In this document: positions 1 through 9,140 of the stretch, one piece after another
Numbering within the stretch: position 1 is the stretch's first letter
Layout: each line of letters opens with the position of its first letter
Source: Clonostachys chloroleuca
Lineage: Eukaryota > Ascomycota > Sordariomycetes > Hypocreales > Bionectriaceae
Reading direction: 5' to 3'
DNA length: 64,000 bases
NCBI GenBank assembly: GCA_037952775.1
Contig: JBANAY010000003.1
Span: 29,264,001-29,328,000, forward strand
The notes under the pieces: model-generated
What the model saw: only the letters and a program-made list of their open reading frames with translations
Told to the model about the DNA's origin: nothing
Database searches by the model: none
Made by a program: the position numbers and the translations under genes

Positions 1-1032
1 TTTCTTAATGAAGCCCGTCCAGAGGTCTCTGTTGGAATCGACCTCTTTTGGCGACCCAGATAACACTCCAAGAAGAGACTCAATTGGTATACTTTTCCCA
101 AATGATCCGCGCCTCTTCAAATTGGGGTGGTTATTTGCCTGGGCATTCTGTGAAACGACTTCTGGTGTGAGCTTTGTTAAAGCGTCCATAGCCTCGCGGG
201 ATGGTTCGCTTTCAGGATCATATGCTGTCCGTATCATCGCATCTCTTAGACCTGGTTCGTCTATACACTTTGCTCCGTCATCCAGTTTGTCTTGCATTAG
301 CAGATGGCAGATAGAGAAGCAGAGGGCAACTCCATGACTCAAGTCAATGACCATCTCATCCTTCCGCGAGATGCTACTAGAGTTTTCCTTGTACAGTAGA
401 GGATGAGCTAGCTTGTTGTAGAGGCTCTCTGCTAGACATGTGACTTGAATTTCAAACGTGACGTTGTCGAATTTATGGGATATATCAGGATACTTAGGCC
501 TGACCGTGACATGGTGGTTCGTACTCTCATAGGCACCAAACAAGGCCTTCCAGTCCTTTCCGACATTGCGACACCGGGGAAAGATGTTTGGGTCCTTCGT
601 TGGCTGAAAGGTTTTCCTGATAAATACATTGGCTGGCTCAGTGTCGGAGAGAAAGTCAACAGTAATTCGAATGCCCGCCAGATCATGTATATCATCCAAT
701 ATTTCCTGAAATGTTGTGTAAGGGCCGTTTCCGTGATCTTTCCGATATTCTTCTCGGCGTGCGATGGACTTTTCAATCGACTCGCGAGATTTCACTCGAC
801 CAGTCACTGTATTAGGAACGTTGACGTGGCGAGTGCAATACTGCCTCATCTCTCGCATCAACAAGGCATAACCACTCTCCAGCTCTGGCCAGATCCTTTC
901 CACAAACTGGAGCTTGACATTACCATCTATTGTAGCATCGGAAATGAGGCCGCGAATTTTTGCATGGAGTGGTTGATCTTCATCATCGCGACCTCTCATC
1001 GCGAGGGGCTGTGACGATGGTGAGGAATCCAT
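1..1032 (-). CDS. RelA/SpoT-like nucleotidyltransferase-domain protein, 3' end off the window
   Basis: The frame stays open for 344 codons from the ATG at 1032 to the left edge, so the protein is C-terminally incomplete. Motifs of the (p)ppGpp synthetase fold appear in order: a G-R-V-K-S element near residue 78-82, D-L-A-G-I-R-I near 118-123, Y-E-S-T-N-H-H near 168-174, F-E-I-Q-V near 193-197, and H-P-L-L-Y-K near 210-215. In RelA/SpoT enzymes these are the ATP-binding basic element, the Mg-binding Asp, the GTP-binding Tyr loop, the catalytic Glu strand and the closing His/Tyr. The Asp and Glu positions are both kept, so synthetase-type chemistry is possible. No HD hydrolase, TGS or ACT domain is visible in the part present. 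I saw no intron. The substrate (GTP/GDP, ATP or tRNA) cannot be read from sequence. Confidence 0.85.
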   Translation of the reverse strand, partial: MDSSPSSQPLAMRGRDDEDQPLHAKIRGLISDATIDGNVKLQFVERIWPELESGYALLMREMRQYCTRHVNVPNTVTGRVKSRESIEKSIARREEYRKDHGNGPYTTFQEILDDIHDLAGIRITVDFLSDTEPANVFIRKTFQPTKDPNIFPRCRNVGKDWKALFGAYESTNHHVTVRPKYPDISHKFDNVTFEIQVTCLAESLYNKLAHPLLYKENSSSISRKDEMVIDLSHGVALCFSICHLLMQDKLDDGAKCIDEPGLRDAMIRTAYDPESEPSREAMDALTKLTPEVVSQNAQANNHPNLKRRGSFGKSIPIESLLGVLSGSPKEVDSNRDLWTGFIKK

Positions 1033-1538
1033 TGTATGTGTAGCCAGACTCCAGCACTCCCCGACGATAGGTTATTGCACAGGGCTAGCTTTGTTGGCCG
1101 GTGAAGTGTGGGATGGAATGAGGATCGATTCACATCTCCCTACTACTAACAATGGTCGAGCCTGACTTATTTTGCCCAACCTTGCGAAACATGAAAGATG
1201 CTAAGTTGTAGATATTGGGTGAAACAAAATGAACTACCCCGCTCGTATTTCTCCTTAATCACGCAAGGCAGTTTGCGGCTGGAACCTGCAGATATTCTGT
1301 GGCTCACGAGGTACAACTCCCAATCAGATACGGCCTGCAACGCCACGTTGGTTCGCATAGGCGTTCTTCGTTGGTAAGAATGGAGTATTACGCAGAGTTA
1401 CGTTGCAATCTGGAGGGACACGTAGCAAACAACGACTGGTTTAAAAGCTATTCTGATAAAAGCACACAGCTTTCTTCATAATTACCCTGTTCGTTTTGTG
1501 GGAACCTCACCTGAGGAGCGCTTATATCGCATAAAAAG

Positions 1539-3004
1539 ATGATTCAGCCAACTCTCAGTTCTTATAAAGATTTTACCTCATATCGATCCAAATTAAACCC
1601 CTCGCTGTCTAGCCTCAATCAGTATCTAAATCGGGAAACTGGGGCTGAGAGCGCGGGCACAGTCTTGGATTTCGGTGAGCATGGGGCAACAACTCAACAC
1701 CAAATGCTGGAAGGGGGGATTTATCTCATTTGACCACTGCGAGCTCCTCAGTTTTCACGAGAATCATCCTTGTCGAAGACATCAGCCCACGACTAATTTG
1801 CAGCGTGGGTGCAGCATTCGATATTGACCCTTCCTTCTTTGCCGGCTATATCAGCACAGATTTTGAAGCTATTGAGAACAAACCGCCAACGCCCTCGCTT
1901 GCCACACTCCCATCTGTCACTGCTGAAAGGGGCCATCTTCATCTTCATTATCATCTTGTGATGGATTTGGGGAGTGCAGAGAACTTTAGCACCGATACAC
2001 CTTATGCGTTGAAGAGCGACGCAAACGTTGCTCGAAATGTTAGACGACTGCCACCTCTATCGGGAAGACAACTCGCTCTTGCTCGCGCGTGTTGCTCTAT
2101 CTTATTGAAAAAGATCGGGAATCTGTGGATATGCAAGTCTCCTCTCCAAGGCGTATCGAGGGTGAGGCTGCTAACTTGGATAGGCTTGTTTCTGGTTGAT
2201 TCGCCGATTAAGGGTGTCCTTGAAACTGGGAAATTATATAACCGCTACGATGCCAGGCCCTTACATGGCGGCTACGAGGACTTTAACCCACCGCCAGTAT
2301 TCTCGTCATTCTCGCTTTGTGTAGAAAAGGATCTACACTGCAATCGGTCAATGGCTGGTGGCCTACTCCGCCACTTCATGACACCTCCGGTGGTCTCGCC
2401 AGTCTCACCCCAAATTCTTAGCATCAGCTACTACGCTCTTCGAGTGAGCCTTTCCGAATGGCTGCTCTACACACTCCTCATAAGCCGATACTGTAAGCAC
2501 TATGAGTACTCCCTCAACGACATCTCCACAAGGCTCCACGACAATGATATCATTGATCTACAACGCTGGCGACGTCGAACCAAACAGAGCCGCCAAAAGC
2601 TGGAAATCCTCGCACACTTCATCGATTACTGGGGGCAGGGGTCCGACACACAGGGCTGGAGTATGATGCTGAAGGACATACAGTATATCCAGAAGCAATT
2701 GGATGACTATAGTCGGTCACTTGAGCAGATGCTCACGGTAGCAACCTCGATGGTACAGCTCCTCGATTCACGGCGCTCGATTCTGGAGGCTGTGAGCGTC
2801 AGGCGACTAACGTACATTGCACTTGTTTTCGTGCCATTGTCTTGGGTATCAAGTCTGTTTAGTATGTCGGACACGTACTTGCCAGGGCATAGCCGGTTCT
2901 GGGTGTATTTTGCTGTGGCATTTCCGTTGATTTGTTTATGCTTCCTCTATGAGGCCTGGCCCATGATCAACTCTAGAATAAGAAGGCTTTGGTCTTATAC
3001 CTAG
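1539..3004 (+). CDS. CorA-like Mg2+/divalent cation transporter-family protein (frame interrupted once)
   Basis: Two consecutive frames form one protein: residues encoded from the ATG at 1539, then a second frame from about 1718 to the stop at 3004. The C-terminus has the CorA signature of a long helix (about 2640-2810), then two membrane segments; the first contains the loop F-S-M-S-D and a P-G-H-S-R-F-W element before the second. The canonical G-M-N motif of true CorA channels is not present, as is common in fungal CorA-like proteins. The middle has the family's R-I-I-L-V-E-D-I-S-P stretch. The frames join if one G is added to the G6 run at 1713-1718. An alternative is an intron from GTGAGC at 1674 to CTCAG at 1750, which also restores the frame but removes a stretch that looks coding. 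Family confidence is high; model confidence is moderate. Confidence 0.75.
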
Positions 3005-3313
3005 TAGGATTCAGATTATGGAACAAAGTAAATTTAATACAGCTTCAATACTATCATTATTGCACCTTGACTCTAAGTCTCTAGGTTCGGATAAGTGGAA
3101 TTGCTACGAAGCTCTACGTCTTAACAGCTATGACCACATGCAAGAAAATTGAATTTTAATATATAAGTATCTTATGCCTAGGTTTGAGTGTAATGACCAG
3201 AAGGTTTGAAAGGAGTAAAAAGTTGGGTATGGACCGAAATTTGGTTGAAAAGACGAAAGGTTTGCAACAAGTCACGTGTGGCTTGATCTTAGGATATTAC
3301 CTCTTCATACGGC

Positions 3314-3333
3314 AAAAAAAAAAAAAAAAAAAA
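3314..3333. repeat. poly(A) tract, 20 nt
   Basis: An uninterrupted run of A lies between the CorA-like gene and the small minus-strand gene. It could be a degraded retroelement tail or simple slippage; nothing flanking it supports a specific element. Confidence 0.9.
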
Positions 3334-3489
3334 GCATCCATTGTGTTGAGTTGTGTCTGGCATTTTTCATTGCTGTTTCACTTTATACTCAAATCTCCCG
3401 TGCCTCCAGCTTTGCGCAGAAATTATGAGGTTTCCTTTTTATAACTTGATCCGCCACATGACATTGTTGAATGAAATCCCCGTTCATAC

Positions 3490-3975
3490 CTAGTTGCCGG
3501 AATTGTTCCCAGTTTTCTTCGCCTTCTCGATATCCTCCTTCTCGATAGCATCCTCCAGCAGGGGTGCGACGTCCTTCGGAAGCCGATGTGTGAGAGTCAG
3601 CCAAAACTTGTCCTAGTTGATCTCGGCCGAACCTCCCGCCTTCTCGTATTTGTGGTCAAGGATGGTGCACCGGCCATGTAGCCTTTGAGCTTGCCGAAAC
3701 AGCTCTGGATACTTTCGTCTCATTGGGTCGTTTAGTTTAAGATCCAGGTTTGCTGACACCACGTTCGCATCAACGATGTATGACTGTCTCAATCGAATCC
3801 TCAGCTCGGTTGTTGGTTCCAAGAATGTCTACAGGCGTGCGCGTCAATACTGGGTCTCTTGAGAGGTATGGGATTCCACTATACTTACCGCCTTGGTGAA
3901 TCTGTCTCGTCTCAGGCGCACACCAACCTTTGCGATTTTCTCGAGTGCTTTCTCTAACCTTGCAAGGCTCGTCAT
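3490..3975 (-). pseudogene. Small hypothetical protein gene with in-frame TAG
   Basis: Exon 1 runs from the ATG at 3975 to 3889 (29 codons). The intron is 3888-3829 (GTAAGT...CTGTAG) and exon 2 starts at 3828 in phase 0. The protein is charged and helical (K-A-L-E-K-I-A-K in exon 1). A TAG at 3613-3615 stops it after 100 residues. The same frame then continues for 40 more codons with clearly protein-like content (begins D-K-F-W-L-T-L-T, ends in a Lys/Glu-rich helix and N-N-S-G-N) before a second TAG at 3490-3492. The downstream part therefore looks like a former or read-through C-terminus. I do not recognise the family. Confidence 0.5.
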
Positions 3976-4897
3976 GATGAACTTATACCAACGGAATGAC
4001 CAGCTGTTCGAACTGAGTAATAAAGCAGGGCAGTTTTGGATATTGAAAGGTCCAGCATTTCTCCACTGCAATGTGGGGTTTAGACACCACCCATCACGCA
4101 GCTCCAGGCCGCCCCACACCCCACACACACCTCTTTGATGACGCGGTACACGCGAACACTTTCAAGAGAAACAATTACAGTAGACTCAACGCCTAAAAAT
4201 ACATTAAAAACACATGATTACAGCACTCTAGCCACTATAATAGCAGTACCTAACGATCAAGTTTTAGAGCCGGCCTGTGGTCTCACTTTTTACAATCCCT
4301 CGGGTCAGGTCATTTGAAGGCCCGCGCCCTGCTCGTACACTTTGCTACCTGTAGCCCTTTGTATACAGGGAGATCGCACCAGCCATTTTACACCTAAAGT
4401 AATGTACCTGAGATCTGCATCCAACCGATTGGTCTAAACCCCGGGAACGCACGGGCCTGGAGCAGTCTTGCACCCATAGCGCAGCAGCTCACCCAAATTC
4501 AAGTCACGTGTTCCGGTAGCTCCATATTATCGAACCAATCATATTTGCGAAAGCACCTTCTGCTCAGTCTCTCCAGGCACGAGAATGGCATCACGGGAAC
4601 TTGTCCTCATCATTTATTCCAACACCGCACGAATGAGATAATCTGTTTTGCCACACTGCTTTTCGAATCAGCTATCAGGGAAGCCGATCGCCTATTTTTT
4701 TCCCTCATGAAACCTAGGTTGTTAATTCGATATCGACCACGATGCGAGTAGCTCCCCGGGGTCGATTATTTTTCCGTATTTCAGCACAGTACCAATCGCG
4801 AATCCCACGTAACTTCTCCCTGTCACCGCATTGGGATCATCGAATCGCGCGTCAAATCCGTCAGATTACGACGTCGCCAAAACCCAGCGGTCCTGTC

Positions 4898-5389
4898 ATG
4901 TCAATCGACGAGATCAGGCAACGTTGTGGGTTGATGTTCAGCAGAGATGATCTTCAGCGTATTGTCGCCTAGGTTAGTCTTTTCGGTTCATTCTCACATA
5001 ACAAGCAAACCCCACTCAGCGATGTCGATCTACTCGTGGGTTTCAAGAAGGACGCATCCGACGATGATATTTTCTTCATGGGAGATTTGACACGGGAGGT
5101 GAAAGGCGTGCTTGAGAGAGATGTTGATGTGCTCTATATGCGATATCAACAACCCCCAAGCTTTATCAAATGCCAGGCTTTAGTGACTGGCAAAACGGTG
5201 TACGGCTCTAATGAATGGCTGCAAGACCACGAACCTCTGGCAGAAAGACTGCTCTCGGACACACAAACCAGATTTGTCGAGGCTTTGCGTTTAATGAAGC
5301 AAATGACTGGAAGCCTAGCGCCTCTTTCCCAGAAGGTAGGATCAGACATCTTTGACTTGTCAGGGGCCAATACTAAAGGAGCACCATGA
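4898..5389 (+). pseudogene. Minimal nucleotidyltransferase (MNT-type) with in-frame TAG
   Basis: From the ATG at 4898 the protein starts M-S-I-D-E-I-R like bacterial MNT proteins, reaches a TAG at 4970-4972, and continues in the same frame with S-L-F-G-S-F followed by S-D-V-D-L-L-V-G-F. That is the pol-beta nucleotidyltransferase signature G-S-x9-D-x-D, with both metal-binding Asp residues present. The rest continues to 5389 with helical content. A 48-nt intron-like segment follows the stop (GTTAGT at 4973 to CTCAG at 5020), but splicing it would keep the stop and delete the G-S motif, so I reject it. MNT proteins in bacteria AMPylate partner HEPN toxins or modify tRNA; the fungal role is unknown. 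The compact bacterial-type sequence suggests past horizontal transfer. It lies 3.9 kb from the RelA/SpoT-like gene. Confidence 0.6.
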
Positions 5390-5414
5390 TTAGGAATTAT
5401 TTACGTCACCTTCT

Positions 5415-5759
5415 TTCTTTGCTGACCTGATCGGCAATTTGGAGAAACTGCTTCAACTACTCTACTCAGAAGACCGAGATGCCGAAGGAATAAATAACTA
5501 TTTCGATATTCTTTATGAATGGACGAAACCGCTTCCTCCAATCATTCAGTGGTATCAAGCGGGAGACCTCCAGTCATTAGAAGGAGAGAACCGGGAGCGT
5601 CTTTGGCATCTTTTGACTGCGGATCTGCCAAAACGTGCTCGCTCGCTCCAGAATATATACCTACCTATTGTCCAGGAAGTCTTTGATACGAAAAAGGCAC
5701 AATTGGATTCTTACGCGATGGAAGAGCATCATAGCCTGTTGCGTAATATTACTGTGTGA
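5415..5759 (+). CDS. Hypothetical helical segment downstream of the MNT gene
   Basis: An open segment, with a possible ATG at 5439 and an open frame slightly upstream, encodes about 106-115 residues rich in Leu, Glu and Tyr with regular helix periodicity. Its frame differs by +1 from the MNT frame. It may be a second exon of the same gene after an intron in 5390-5415, or a separate small gene. Being helical next to an MNT it invites comparison with HEPN partners, but the R-x4-6-H catalytic motif of HEPN RNases is not evident. I do not assign a function. Confidence 0.3.
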   Translation, partial: FFADLIGNLEKLLQLLYSEDRDAEGINNYFDILYEWTKPLPPIIQWYQAGDLQSLEGENRERLWHLLTADLPKRARSLQNIYLPIVQEVFDTKKAQLDSYAMEEHHSLLRNITV

Positions 5760-6557
5760 AAGGGGCATGTCGATCGAGAAGAATATCAATCCAAGGCTGG
5801 AGTATCTTACAATTACAAACGGCCCCAACTAACTCAACTCAGTACTAGTACACATAATTTCACGATACCGATATCGACAGGTCAACGCCTTGATACTTTT
5901 GATCGGTTGGTTCTGCGTGACATACTACATTTGGCAAACGGGACCTAATTCATAAATGCGCTCGATTCTTTCCGATTTCGTCGGCTCTTCAAGTCTTTCC
6001 TTCGGAGAAAAAACACATTCGACCTCATTCCCAGTCGCGTCGTGAGCAAACGTTTCTCCAACGGAAATATACGAACATTGAGAAAAAGAAACTCCAGCGC
6101 AACTTACTCCACACAATTCACTAATATCTACCACATCCTCAAGACCGAACTTTTGTCTATCAAAAAGCATAAATGTAAACTCTGCCGCAGAATTCAATAG
6201 AAATTTTGCTGGACTTTCACATGTTTAGGAGAGAAGCTGTTCTTGTGACTGGCGTACTTGAAGAGACAAGGAGCTAGAGCGGGCAGTAGTTTCTCTTTTG
6301 TCATAAGCGCAAGGACCACCACCATATGAACAAGCAAATCCACAAGTCTACCTAGCTTCTGCACTCTTTAGTAAGGCTCTGTTCATTACTAGATGTAATC
6401 TTATGAAGTCTTTCAAGTATATTTAGCTTCTTTCCTAAGTAAAATTAATTAGCCTGATCCTGGGATAACTTAAGTATGATTATGCAGAAAAATTTATTGC
6501 AGGCCCGATATAACAATAAAATCCTTGTTCTTCTCTTACACTCCCTATAAACTCTAG
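5760..6557. other. Intergenic, no supported gene
   Basis: A 90-codon minus-strand frame (5925-6197) is open but shows no recognisable motif and no convincing splice partners. The remainder is AT-rich. Confidence 0.5.
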
Positions 6558-7316
6558 CTAAGTGGAAAGAACAAAGTTTTTGCATGCCCAACATACGACG
6601 ATGAAATCCCTCTTCTTCGTGTCTATCTCGTCCATGAACTCCAATTTGCCACCCTGCTCAGTCGCTGCAACCGTCCCATCTTCGTCGATCCATGACAACT
6701 CCTTGGATTCCTTGTTTGGGCCCTCTTGCACGGTCAGCAAGAGCTTCTTCTTCCAATCGTCACTATCACGGTACCCGCGCTTGTGCATGAGCGCCCGCAT
6801 CCTCTCCTCCTCCGCTTGCGTCGCGGCACGTCTTATGGGAATCATGTGGAAGAACTTGTATGACCGGCTAGACTTTTCCATCAAAACACTTCCTTGGACG
6901 GTGCCCTGCTTCTGTCCCCTGACGACGAGGAGAGGCTTCGTTCCGAGGCTGATGGGGATGTGGATCTTTTCGCCAGAGTAAATGGTCAAGTCATCATCGT
7001 ATTTGACAAAAGGCTCGGGAGCCCCACTGCTCGAGGCTGCGCTCAGTCGGCGGGCATCGTTGGGCAGAAGACGGCAAATTTGCAGCTGCCATGGGTTGCC
7101 GGTTTGTGTGTTGCGGGTAGATATGTGATAGGTTGGGGTGATTGAGGTAGCGGTTGTTTTGTAAACATAGCGGCCTTGCAAGGCGAATGATTGCTTGTTT
7201 CCTTGTGATTGCTCTGCCGCTAGATAAGGTGAGTTCAGCCGAAGAGTCGTTGCATTGTCGAATGCTTGGCGAGGAGGCTCGCTGGAGCTACTTTCCGTGA
7301 GGCTGGTTTGGCTCAT
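6558..7316 (-). CDS. Hypothetical protein, possibly tubby/DUF6593-like beta-barrel
   Basis: A single-exon frame of 252 codons. I chose the ATG at 7316 over one at 7406 because the upstream 30 residues look like leader sequence. The N-terminus (about 40 residues) is Ser/Gln-rich and disordered. The rest is a pattern of short beta strands, with a late W-I-D-E-D-G-T-V-A-A-T-E element and a C-terminal strand F-I-V-V-C-W-A-C. That arrangement resembles fungal tubby-C-like (DUF6593-type) proteins, but this is from memory of the pattern only. There is no signal peptide or membrane segment. It is convergent with nothing nearby and its role is unknown. Confidence 0.6.
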   Translation of the reverse strand: MSQTSLTESSSSEPPRQAFDNATTLRLNSPYLAAEQSQGNKQSFALQGRYVYKTTATSITPTYHISTRNTQTGNPWQLQICRLLPNDARRLSAASSSGAPEPFVKYDDDLTIYSGEKIHIPISLGTKPLLVVRGQKQGTVQGSVLMEKSSRSYKFFHMIPIRRAATQAEEERMRALMHKRGYRDSDDWKKKLLLTVQEGPNKESKELSWIDEDGTVAATEQGGKLEFMDEIDTKKRDFIVVCWACKNFVLST

Positions 7317-9002
7317 TTTCAAGTGCTTAAATGATTGATTTTTATGTGTTGGTTGTTCAGAATGAGAGACAACAAAGATGGAAGAAGCGTAATGAAGGTA
7401 GAGCAACAGATTTTGATACGAATCAATACCACATATATAAACCTAGAGACTCATGCGGGGTAGTAGGTGCGGCTCAGGCCAATCCTTCGTTATGCTTGTT
7501 CATCGGTCTTGTAACAAAGGGTGCGGGATTAACATCGAAAGTTCGATGGGTGGCTAGACTCGGTTGCGACGGCAATGACCTTGTCTTAATGTATTCTACG
7601 GTCATGTCAATGTTCTGCTCTATCAACGTGCAATAGTTACTTTTGCATTTGAGCTTAAACATAACGCTACAAGCGACGTTCTGTGTGGAGTTGCCAAGGC
7701 TTTGCCTCGCCCGACTACTGTGTCGGTCTCACTCTAATGTTCGGGACCGAGATCGTCTCAGTTCCGGGTCAGAAATAACGCATATACAACTCGCATGAAT
7801 CCTCGAAAGAGGAAAGATAGACTACTGAAGGGAGTCTGGCATGCTTGACGAGGCCACATAAAACTTAGTAGACTGGTCCGTATGCACAGAGATCCCTGAG
7901 AGCTAGGAGGAAGAGTATATACCTTGTCCAGTATGCGATTTGAATTAGACCAGGTACGGACAAATTCCCCCTCGATAAAACCCCACCTGATTTGTGTCTT
8001 CTCCGTGATGTTCCCGGATCTTAGTGCCATGGGCAAGTAAGATGGCTGAAACAGGTCTTGCGCAGCAAGTTTATTCCCTTCACAGCGCCCATAAATGCGT
8101 CTTTTTCGCCATCTAAGGAGTGCTGAAGGTATAATCCTGTTTCCAAACGTTGAAATTCAAGATTAAATATTTGACTGTGTCACCGTTAGTAGAGGCACTC
8201 TAGGCTGCCTTGTTGCAGGTCGCTGCCGATGATACAACCAGGATCCCAAGAGTTTTTGACTGAAGCCGCCCCTAAAACGCGAAATGAAGCCTCTATTCTC
8301 AACTCACAGGTTCTCTTTATTGTCGGCGGCGACTTGGATAGGAGTGATCAGAGAACACTTATCCCTGGGATCTCGAACCGGCCCCCCACCATTGATGGCG
8401 GGAAGGGATTAGGCGACAGCTCTGTCACCAAGTCTCGTATTTGACTGATATTCTCAAAGACAGTGATTAATGGGGATTAATTGTCGGTCTAACTTTCTGT
8501 GATGGTTGGATACGTGTATCTGCTGAATTTGACGAATAAACGAAGATGGAGGTACACCTAGAATGGTCCGCTCCCTTAACTCAAGAGGAACCAAAATTCG
8601 TTCTAAGACTCCAATCCAGGACATCATGGCCAAGATAGACCGATTCTCGTTGCCTCTACTAAATCCAAAGACTGCATCTTGCTTCTAAGCCGAGACGACG
8701 CAGCTGGCTGGGAAGAGCTGGGGGTTCATGCTCTGGAAAACAGGCGGTATTCTTGGGTAATCTTATATCTAATGAGGCTCAGCGAGAAGCAAAACGTCAG
8801 TTGCCTCCAAGCCTATGCCTCCTTCATGAGATACAGTTTCGCGTCAAAACTCGGGTCACGCAGTAAGAGACTTAAGTAATGATTAGTTCTCACGTTTGAA
8901 ACTAGATAACTATCTTTATTCAGAAGAATATATGGAATAACATAAAGCGAGAGAAATGGATAGAACATGGCTTCAACAGCAATCTTCCTTAGTCTATGAG
9001 GG
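7317..9002. other. Intergenic, no supported gene
   Basis: Several open frames under 95 codons exist on both strands (for example 7758-8036 minus, 8229-8444 plus), but none shows a domain, codon pattern or splice structure I can defend. Confidence 0.5.

Positions 9003-9037
<35 letters not shown>
9003..9037 (-). terminator. 35-nt A tract (T tract on the minus strand), 3' of the tRNA
   Basis: Read on the minus strand this is a long T run 32 nt beyond the tRNA 3' end. A shorter T5 lies closer, near 9055. Either would stop RNA polymerase III. The length is more than termination needs and may be simple slippage expansion. Confidence 0.6.
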
Positions 9038-9038
<1 letters not shown>

Positions 9039-9069
9039 GAACACAGAAGTTCAAAAAGAAGGGTTTTCT

Positions 9070-9140
9070 GCGTAATCTGGGAATCGAACCCAGCCCTAGT
9101 GCTTGGAAGGCACCAATCCTAACCACTAGACTAATTACGC
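9070..9140 (-). tRNA. tRNA-Gly (anticodon TCC)
   Basis: A 71-nt cloverleaf. The 7-bp acceptor stem GCGTAAT/ATTACGC is perfect, the T arm is CTGGG-TTCGATT-CCCAG, and the anticodon loop CTTCCAA gives anticodon TCC, reading GGA glycine codons. There is no intron. The B box is canonical, the strand is minus, and T runs follow as a Pol III terminator. Confidence 0.95.

Noticed and set aside
445..1014. 189-codon plus-strand frame at the left edge.
   Set aside because: It is the antisense shadow of the RelA/SpoT-like gene, which carries clear family motifs on the minus strand.
4973..5020. A 48-nt GT..AG segment after the TAG in the MNT gene looks like an intron.
   Set aside because: Splicing it leaves the TAG in place and removes the G-S nucleotidyltransferase motif, so the segment is better read as coding.
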